64,000 nucleotides of DNA from Clostridioides difficile_A (GTDB lineage: Bacteria; Bacillota; Clostridia; Peptostreptococcales; Peptostreptococcaceae), in NCBI GenBank assembly GCA_945909635.1, contig OX246690.1:3844001-3908000 (forward strand), read 5' to 3'. Shown in pieces: positions 58,664 through 64,000 of the stretch. The position numbers and the translations under genes are program-made. Position 1 is the first letter of the stretch, and each line of letters starts with the position of its first letter. Below the pieces are notes generated by a model. The model saw only the letters and a list, made by a program, of their open reading frames with translations, was not told the DNA's origin and did not search any database.

Positions 58664-60178
58664 CTATTTCATAATCTCATATATTTTCTCTATATCTAAA
58701 TGCTCTCTTAAAAAATCAGCCAATTTATCATATTCTTTATCTTTAAATTCACCAAAAGAATTTACCTTGCTTTCTAATTCTTGTAGACCTTTTTTCTTTC
58801 TTATATTATTTAAAATTTTCCTTGTGAAACTTATTTCATCAAAGATTCCATGAATATAAGTTCCAATTACAGTACCATCTTTATTTATGCTTCCTTCAGT
58901 ATAATTCACTTCTTCATCCAGTTTTTTTGTTATCAAATCTAAGCTTCTTATACCATCACCTCGATTTGTAATACCCATATGGATTTCATAACCTTTTACT
59001 TTTATACCTTTAAGGTCATTCATATATTCACCATTACATTCAACAATAGTAGCTTCTACTTGTGTGGTAGTTTTTTCTTTCTCAAATATTGTTTCTGTAT
59101 CTAAGAGACCTATACCATCAACTTCTTCAATTTCACTTTCAACATGATAAGGGTCTCTTAATTTCTTACCTAGCATTTGATACCCACCACATATACCAAA
59201 TATCAATTTACCTTGACCATGCAAATTTTTAATTTGTGACTCAAGACCACTTTCTCTTATATACATTAAATCATTTATAGTACTTTTAGTTCCTGGTATT
59301 ATTACCATATCTGGATTTCCTAAAGATTCTCCAAAATCTACATACCTGATGCTTACATCTTCTTGTGTCTCAAATATATTGAAATCTGTAAAATTTGACA
59401 TGTGTGGAGTTCTAATTATTTCTATGTGTATATCACCTTTATTCATTTTTTTCTTAAATCTAGTAGTCACACTATCCTCATCTTCTATTTTTATATCTGT
59501 ATAAGGAACTACTCCTATAACAGGTACTTTTATAATGTCTTCTAGCATCTTTACTCCATCTTGTAAAAGCTCTTTTTTTCCTCTAAATTTATTAATTATT
59601 ACACCTTTTACTCTTTTTTTCTCATCTTCATTTAATAAAAGCATTGTTCCTACTAATGATGCAAATACTCCTCCTCTATCAATATCTCCAACTATTATTA
59701 CAGGTGCATCTGCTATTTCTGCCATACCCATATTAGATATATCTCTATCTTTTAAATTTATCTCTGCATTACTACCAGCACCTTCCATAACTACAATATC
59801 ATAAGTTGAATTCAAGCTATCAAAGGTATCTTTCAATATATCTACCAATTCTAGTTTGTAATCATGATATTGGGAAGAAGGCATTTCCCCTATAACTTTA
59901 CCTCTTACAATAACTTGACTTTTGTTATTTCCAGAAGGTTTTAATAGAACTGGATTCATATCAGCTATAGGCTCTATTTTTGCTGCTTCAGCTTGAAATA
60001 CTTGTGCTCTTCCCATTTCTAATCCTTCTTTAGTTATAAAGGAATTTAAAGCCATATTTTGAGACTTAAAAGGAGCAACAGTATAACCATCTTGTTTAAA
60101 TATTCTACACAAACCTGCTACTAAGATACTTTTACCTACGTTTGATGCTGTTCCTTGTAGCATTATTTTTTTCCCCAC
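58664..60178 (-). CDS. cbiP: Cobyric acid synthase
   Basis: Amidates the b, d, e and g side chains of adenosylcobyrinic acid diamide. It begins IMLQGTASNVGKSILVAGL (5-23) and has FKSQNMALNSFIT and VVMEGAGSNAEINL in the ATPase part. The glutaminase part carries IPGTKSTINDLM and the cysteine in IFGICGGYQMLGK, with IHGIFDE at the end. The length, 504 aa, is typical. It is the first gene after the cobalamin riboswitch and its terminator, so the whole downstream operon is under that switch. Confidence 0.96.
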   Translation of the reverse strand: MGKKIMLQGTASNVGKSILVAGLCRIFKQDGYTVAPFKSQNMALNSFITKEGLEMGRAQVFQAEAAKIEPIADMNPVLLKPSGNNKSQVIVRGKVIGEMPSSQYHDYKLELVDILKDTFDSLNSTYDIVVMEGAGSNAEINLKDRDISNMGMAEIADAPVIIVGDIDRGGVFASLVGTMLLLNEDEKKRVKGVIINKFRGKKELLQDGVKMLEDIIKVPVIGVVPYTDIKIEDEDSVTTRFKKKMNKGDIHIEIIRTPHMSNFTDFNIFETQEDVSIRYVDFGESLGNPDMVIIPGTKSTINDLMYIRESGLESQIKNLHGQGKLIFGICGGYQMLGKKLRDPYHVESEIEEVDGIGLLDTETIFEKEKTTTQVEATIVECNGEYMNDLKGIKVKGYEIHMGITNRGDGIRSLDLITKKLDEEVNYTEGSINKDGTVIGTYIHGIFDEISFTRKILNNIRKKKGLQELESKVNSFGEFKDKEYDKLADFLREHLDIEKIYEIMK

Positions 60179-60216
60179 TTTCTAACCCCTCCTTGCTAAA
60201 ATTTACTAAAATGCCA

Positions 60217-60252
60217 ATAAAAAAAGTCCTATTGCTTCTAAAGATAGGACTT
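60217..60252 (-). terminator. Intrinsic terminator of the cobalamin riboswitch
   Basis: AAGTCCTAT / ATAGGACTT (60224-60232 and 60244-60252) form a 9-bp stem with an 11-nt loop. On the minus strand it is followed by T's, 40 bp before the cbiP start and about 25 bp after the riboswitch. This placement fits transcriptional control of cbiP and the genes after it. Confidence 0.88.
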
Positions 60253-60277
60253 TTATACGTATTAATTAAAAATCTTT

Positions 60278-60441
60278 CACCCCGAAGACCTCTTGTTTTA
60301 AATTAAATTAGGCAGGTATCCTGGCTTAACTTCATCCTACTTCTATAACCTTCCCATCAAATTGACAGTGGTATTTATAGTTTCGTTGGTTTCACAGTAG
60401 CGGGGGCTGCAAAGGCATCTAACCTTTTTCCCTTTTAACAT
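60278..60441 (-). promoter_or_regulatory. Cobalamin riboswitch
   Basis: Minus-strand RNA contains the B12 box AGCCAGGATACCTGCC (the 60310-60326 region) and the upstream conserved segments GATGCCTTTGCAGCCCCCGC and TGTGAAACCA, in the order and spacing of the cobalamin aptamer. A purine-rich P13-like region and GAAGGT (60340s) are also present. It sits directly ahead of the terminator and cbiP. High cobalamin should stop transcription of cbiP and downstream genes. Confidence 0.95.
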
Positions 60442-60488
60442 ATAATTAAGAACCTAATTTTAATCTAATATTCTATTTTCATTAATAT

Positions 60489-60546
60489 TTTTACAGACAT
60501 ATATTGTAATACTTAATTTTAATTAAATTATATAAAGTCTGTAAAA
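60489..60546. repeat. Inverted repeat at the end of cobC
   Basis: TTTTACAGAC (60489-60498) and GTCTGTAAAA (60537-60546) are an exact 10-bp inverted pair with an AT-rich 38-bp interior that itself contains a palindrome (TTAATTTTAATTAA). The right arm is inside the cobC 3' end. It could be the 3' end structure of the cobTUSC transcript; no T-run follows. Confidence 0.45.
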
Positions 60547-61142
60547 TTCATTTTATCTACTACAGTAAATCCACTATTAATTTCTAAAACTGTAATAGAT
60601 GCATTATCAATTTTAAAGTTCCAATGATATTTATAACCACCAGAAATCAAATGTGTTATTATATTTCTTATTGTTCCTGCATGAGAACATATAAGTATTG
60701 TTTTTATATCTGAATGACTATCATTTTCTAAAAGTATATTATCAATTTCTTTTGCCACTCTTTTATAAGAGTCTATGAGACTTTCTCCATTTGGATATCT
60801 ATAGTTGTTACCTTCTTCTATCATCTTTTCGAACTCTTTGGGATATTTGACTTTAATTTCTTCAAAAGTTATTCCTTCAAAGTCTCCAAAACTAATTTCT
60901 CTTAAAGCTTCTTTTTCTTCTATTTCTATTAATTTTAACCTTGATATCTTTTCTATTGTATCCTTTGTACGTGAAGATGGTGTCGTGTAAATTCGGTCTA
61001 TATTTTCATTACTTAGGTATTCAGTAATTTTATTTATTTGAATTTTTCCTTCTTCACTGATACAACTATTTATGTGACCTGATAATCTTCCTTTTTCATT
61101 ATCATTTGTCAATGCATGTCTTATTAGTATTAATCTTATCAC
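60528..61142 (-). CDS. cobC: Alpha-ribazole-phosphate phosphatase (CobC-like, histidine phosphatase family)
   Basis: Histidine phosphatase superfamily. The phosphohistidine motif is LILIRHALTNDN near the N-terminus; TTPSSRTKDTIE, EISFGDFEG and the second histidine in CSHAGTIRNI follow. In this setting it likely removes phosphate from alpha-ribazole 5'-phosphate or from cobalamin phosphate. The longest frame (61232) runs 70 bp into cobS; GGTGAT ahead of the GTG at 61140-61142 gives 204 aa and a 20-bp gap to cobS instead. A general phosphoglycerate mutase-like phosphatase cannot be ruled out from sequence alone. Confidence 0.85.
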   Translation of the reverse strand: MIRLILIRHALTNDNEKGRLSGHINSCISEEGKIQINKITEYLSNENIDRIYTTPSSRTKDTIEKISRLKLIEIEEKEALREISFGDFEGITFEEIKVKYPKEFEKMIEEGNNYRYPNGESLIDSYKRVAKEIDNILLENDSHSDIKTILICSHAGTIRNIITHLISGGYKYHWNFKIDNASITVLEINSGFTVVDKMNFTDFI

Positions 61143-61162
61143 ATTATCACCACTTTTTAGTT

Positions 61163-61942
61163 TTAAAAAAACATAAAAATTAACAAATATATATAAATCA
61201 AATATACAAGCTCTGAAAGTTCTATTCCACAACCTAATATATCACCTGTTACTCCATCAATCTTTTTATAAATGTGTTTTTTGAATAATATTATAAATAT
61301 AAAAATTACTATAGCTGAACCTAATATTTTAATCAACACTATATTAGGTAATAAGAATATAAATTTAGTAATAAGAATAACTATTAATGATGTATATACT
61401 ATAGCTGTTATTAACATATTTGTAGTCAGTTTACCTATAAATAAATTTCCCATTCCTTTTTCTCTTGGTGTCACAGTTTTATATGTCAATAACATTACTC
61501 CTAATCTTGCAATCATTGGCATAAATATTATAACCCATAATGAATTATTACTTATTATATTGTATATGAATCCAACCTTTAATAAAAGCACAAACATAAT
61601 TGCTAAAAGTGAATTTGTACCTAACCTTGAATCTTTCATTATTTCAAGCATTTTTTCTTTATCTCTATAGCTATATATTGCATCAAATGTATCTCCTAAT
61701 CCGTCTATATGAAGACCTCCAGTAATTAATACCCCAGCTAGAGTTATTATTATAGAAGCTATAAATGGTTCAAATAAAAGCATAGAAATCCATCCTATTA
61801 AATAAGATAATACACCAATAACAAAGCCTACAAGTGGAAAATACACTATTGATTTATAAAATTCATCATCAAATCCTACATTTAATTTTATAGGTATCCT
61901 TGTTAAAAACTGTAGTATTAAAATAAATCTTTTCATAGTCAC
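61163..61942 (-). CDS. cobS: Cobalamin synthase (adenosylcobinamide-GDP ribazoletransferase)
   Basis: Membrane enzyme joining adenosylcobinamide-GDP to alpha-ribazole (phosphate). The family core GGLHIDGLGDTFDAIYSYRD (about 75-94), with its aspartates, and MKDSRLGTNSLLAI are present. ARLGVMLLTYKTVTPREKGMG follows. Six or so hydrophobic helices fill the 259 aa. AAAGGAGT precedes a GTG start at 61940-61942; an ATG two codons later is the alternative. It starts three bases after the cobU stop. Confidence 0.94.
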   Translation of the reverse strand: MTMKRFILILQFLTRIPIKLNVGFDDEFYKSIVYFPLVGFVIGVLSYLIGWISMLLFEPFIASIIITLAGVLITGGLHIDGLGDTFDAIYSYRDKEKMLEIMKDSRLGTNSLLAIMFVLLLKVGFIYNIISNNSLWVIIFMPMIARLGVMLLTYKTVTPREKGMGNLFIGKLTTNMLITAIVYTSLIVILITKFIFLLPNIVLIKILGSAIVIFIFIILFKKHIYKKIDGVTGDILGCGIELSELVYLIYIYLLIFMFF

Positions 61943-61945
61943 ATA

Positions 61946-62506
61946 CTACTCCTTTATTTTCATAGGTATGCCACTAACTACAAAATAAACTTCATTACTT
62001 TTTGATGCTATGTATTGATTTATGCGACCTACAATATCAGCATATATCCTACTAAGTTTATTCCCAGGAACAATTCCCATACCTAATTCATTTGTAACAA
62101 ATACAAAGTATAGATTTGTTTTTTCTATTTCTTCAATAAGTCTTATAACTTGTTCTTTTATATATTCTTCCAATTTGTTTATCTCTTCTTGAGTAGACTC
62201 TTCTATATTTAGATTGTGTTTAAACATTAGATTATTTACTAATAAGGTTACACAGTCTAGTATAACAGTTTCATGTTCTTTGTATAGCTTTCTAATTATG
62301 GAATATATATCTTCATATATTTCATATGTATCCCAATTTCTAGGTCTATTTTCTTGATGCTTTTTTACCCTATCTTTCATTTCATCATCAAACGGAATAG
62401 AAGTTGCTATATAAGCTGTTTTATTATTCTTATTTAAACATAGCTTTTCTGCAAAGTTACTCTTCCCTGACCTAGCTCCTCCTGTTACCAGAACAATTTC
62501 ACTCAT
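61946..62506 (-). CDS. cobU: Adenosylcobinamide kinase / adenosylcobinamide-phosphate guanylyltransferase
   Basis: Phosphorylates adenosylcobinamide, then transfers GMP to give adenosylcobinamide-GDP. P-loop VTGGARSGKSNFAEKL (about 7-22), the guanylated histidine in RVKKHQENRPRNW and VTNELGMGIVPGNKLSR are all present. The length, 186 aa, is normal. AGGAGTGTTTTG precedes the ATG at 62504-62506; a TTG codon just before it is not preferred. It lies 32 bp after cobT and three bases before cobS. Confidence 0.94.
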   Translation of the reverse strand: MSEIVLVTGGARSGKSNFAEKLCLNKNNKTAYIATSIPFDDEMKDRVKKHQENRPRNWDTYEIYEDIYSIIRKLYKEHETVILDCVTLLVNNLMFKHNLNIEESTQEEINKLEEYIKEQVIRLIEEIEKTNLYFVFVTNELGMGIVPGNKLSRIYADIVGRINQYIASKSNEVYFVVSGIPMKIKE

Positions 62507-62538
62507 CAAAACACTCCTACAAATTAAATTTTTATGCC

Positions 62539-63585
62539 TTATCTCCCCATGTCAATTTCATCAAAAGTTGCCATATTCTTATAAGTATAATTTGAAGCTT
62601 CTATTATGTTAAATGCTAAAGCAGCTCCACTTCCTTCACCCAACCTCATATCCATATTTAGTAAAGGGTCTAATTTCAATATATCTAAGGCTCTCTTAGT
62701 TCCTGATTCTGCTGACAGATGAGATGCTATCATATATTCTCTAGTTTTTGGATTTATCTTATAAGCAATTAGTGCTGCTGCATAAGAAATAAATCCATCG
62801 ATTACTACTGGAATCCTATTAGCACTACATCCTAATATTACACCTGCCATTGAACCTATTTCAAATCCACCCACTTTAGATAAAATATCTACTCCATCAG
62901 TTGGATTTGGATTATTAATTTCAATAGCTCTTCTGATTACTTCAGCCTTATGTTTTAGTCTCTCTTTTTTAAGACCTGCACCTATACCAGTAACTTCTAA
63001 TGGGTCACAGCCTGAAATTACAGATATTATTGCTGTACTTGGAGTAGTATTTGCTATCCCCATCTCTCCAATACCAATAACCTTGTAATCTTTTTCTATA
63101 CACTGTTCTGCTATTTCAATTCCTATCTCTAAACATCTAATAGCTTCTTGTTTACTCATAGCTGGCCCTTTGGCCATGTTTGATGTTCCTTTTCTAATCT
63201 TATAATCCAATACTCCCTCTAGTTTTTCATCACAGTTTATTCCTACATCTACAGCTACAACATCTGCCCCTACAAATTTACTTATTACTCCAACTCCACA
63301 TAATCCTTTCGAAAAATTTGGAAATTGTAGTTTTGTTATATTTTGAGGGTCAGGCGCTACACCTTCTTCATATACACCATGGTCTCCTGCAAAAGCTATT
63401 ATAACTTTTTTACTTGTATCAAAATTTTCATTACCAAATATCCCTGATAATTGCATACAAATATCTTCTATTTTGCCTAAGCTTCCAGTTGGATGTATAA
63501 GCCTGTCCAATCTCTGCTTTGTTTTTTCAATAGAAGAATTATCTAAAGAATATATATTTTTTGATATACTTTCTAATAAACTCAT
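62539..63585 (-). CDS. cobT: Nicotinate-nucleotide:5,6-dimethylbenzimidazole phosphoribosyltransferase
   Basis: Makes alpha-ribazole-type phosphate from nicotinate mononucleotide and a lower-ligand base. It has AFAGDHGVYEEGVAPDPQ (about 63-80), GIGEMGIANTTPSTAI (near 170), SKVGGFEIGSMAGVILG and MRLGEGSGAALA with the catalytic glutamate. The length (348 aa) is normal. Which base is used (dimethylbenzimidazole or another such as adenine or a cresol) is not determined; no bza genes for anaerobic dimethylbenzimidazole synthesis are in the window. It is the first gene of cobT-cobU-cobS-cobC with its own promoter. Confidence 0.95.
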   Translation of the reverse strand: MSLLESISKNIYSLDNSSIEKTKQRLDRLIHPTGSLGKIEDICMQLSGIFGNENFDTSKKVIIAFAGDHGVYEEGVAPDPQNITKLQFPNFSKGLCGVGVISKFVGADVVAVDVGINCDEKLEGVLDYKIRKGTSNMAKGPAMSKQEAIRCLEIGIEIAEQCIEKDYKVIGIGEMGIANTTPSTAIISVISGCDPLEVTGIGAGLKKERLKHKAEVIRRAIEINNPNPTDGVDILSKVGGFEIGSMAGVILGCSANRIPVVIDGFISYAAALIAYKINPKTREYMIASHLSAESGTKRALDILKLDPLLNMDMRLGEGSGAALAFNIIEASNYTYKNMATFDEIDMGR

Positions 63586-63635
63586 TTTCTATCCTCCCAA
63601 CATTTTTTTATTTTTTAAATTATCTTTTTAGATAA

Positions 63636-63664
63636 AAAATACTCTTATTTTCTAAAAATTTCAA
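63636..63664 (-). promoter_or_regulatory. Putative promoter of cobT-cobU-cobS-cobC
   Basis: TTGAAA (63659-63664) and TATTTT (63636-63641) on the minus strand are 17 bp apart, about 50 bp upstream of the cobT start. No cobalamin aptamer motif is present in this leader, so this operon is not under a visible riboswitch of its own. Confidence 0.5.
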
Positions 63665-63804
63665 CTTTTTATTTTTATTTTTACATATATACAAAAATTA
63701 TTCTACATTTTATCTCTATTTCCTTTATTTTCCATTATGAATTTGCATACAATCGCATGCTTTTTGTAAAAATATATTTAAAAGAACTTTAAGGAGATGA
63801 TATT

Positions 63805-63996
63805 GTGGATGATTTTTCTAAATTAAAAAATTTATATGAAGATGGATATAGATGTATTTATCATGATTGTGTAGATAATAATTACACTATATATCTTAAG
63901 AATTTTTATACGGAAGGTTCAGAAACTATAGAGTTAAGTAGCGAATCAGATTTCTCGCAATTCAAAGATTATATAGATGGACTTAGAATGTCTTAA
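63805..63996 (+). CDS. Small acidic protein of unknown function (63 aa)
   Basis: Begins with a GTG after a good AAGGAGATGATATT ribosome-binding site, and is the only plus-strand gene in the right half. The product is acidic and aromatic-rich (MDDFSKLKNLYEDGYRCIYH...), with two cysteines at 18 and 22 and a C-terminal SDFSQFKDYIDGL. There is no signal peptide or membrane segment. The pattern of a short mixed alpha/beta protein suggests a small cytoplasmic adaptor or regulator, but I recognise no family. It is divergent from cobT with a 219-bp shared leader; a functional link to B12 synthesis is possible but unsupported. Confidence 0.7.
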   Translation: MDDFSKLKNLYEDGYRCIYHDCVDNNYTIYLKNFYTEGSETIELSSESDFSQFKDYIDGLRMS

Positions 63997-64000
63997 ATAT

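Overview
The window is low-GC, AT-rich Firmicutes DNA. Gene content and order (murB, PHP, rapZ, yvcK, Nudix, whiA, dnaE, pfkA, pyk; an NADH-linked [FeFe]-hydrogenase; a complete anaerobic cobalamin locus; an rRNA operon lacking tRNA genes) fit a strictly anaerobic clostridium, most likely Clostridioides difficile or a close relative. The species assignment rests on recognition and was not checked by a search.

Layout. From 1 to about 14.1 kb, minus-strand genes cover cell-wall and central metabolism: murB, a PHP phosphoesterase, rapZ, yvcK, a Nudix hydrolase, whiA, dnaE, pfkA, pyk and an rRNA methyltransferase. The left edge holds a tiny membrane-protein ORF and a promoter for a gene that runs off the window. 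A formate/nitrite channel gene follows on the minus strand. The only long plus-strand block is at 15.2-21.2 kb: a cardiolipin synthase, then a three-gene electron-bifurcating-type [FeFe]-hydrogenase operon (hymABC). A membrane MutS-like ATPase, hprK and uvrC-uvrA-uvrB follow on the minus strand. At 31.3-36.8 kb lies a five-gene ABC-importer operon that ends in a cytoplasmic alkaline-phosphatase-superfamily phosphodiesterase. A complete 16S-23S-5S rRNA operon occupies 37.2-42.3 kb on the minus strand, with a clear promoter and processing stems.

From 42.3 to 63.6 kb is a cobalamin (B12) supergroup on the minus strand. cobT-cobU-cobS-cobC has its own promoter. A cobalamin riboswitch with an intrinsic terminator then precedes an 18-gene run: cbiP, cbiA, cbiB, cobD, pduX-like, cbiC, cbiD, cbiE, cbiT, cbiF, cbiG, cbiH, cbiJ, a cbiK-cbiL fusion, hemC, a cobA-hemD fusion, hemB and a precorrin-2 dehydrogenase. 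Together these encode the path from 5-aminolevulinate through uroporphyrinogen III to cobyric acid, the aminopropanol linker made from threonine, and lower-ligand assembly. 5-Aminolevulinate synthesis, cobalt uptake and corrinoid adenosylation are not encoded here. A small acidic ORF of unknown function lies divergently at the right edge.

I see no CRISPR array, insertion sequence, prophage or tRNA gene, and nothing I can defend as a wholly new system. The best leads are the ABC/phosphodiesterase operon, the membrane MutS-like ATPase, the CbiK-CbiL fusion, a long RNA stem-loop between hemB and the last tetrapyrrole gene, and a 33-bp palindrome upstream of pfkA. Several start codons were moved inward from the longest possible ORF to a well-placed Shine-Dalgarno sequence; each case is stated in its entry.
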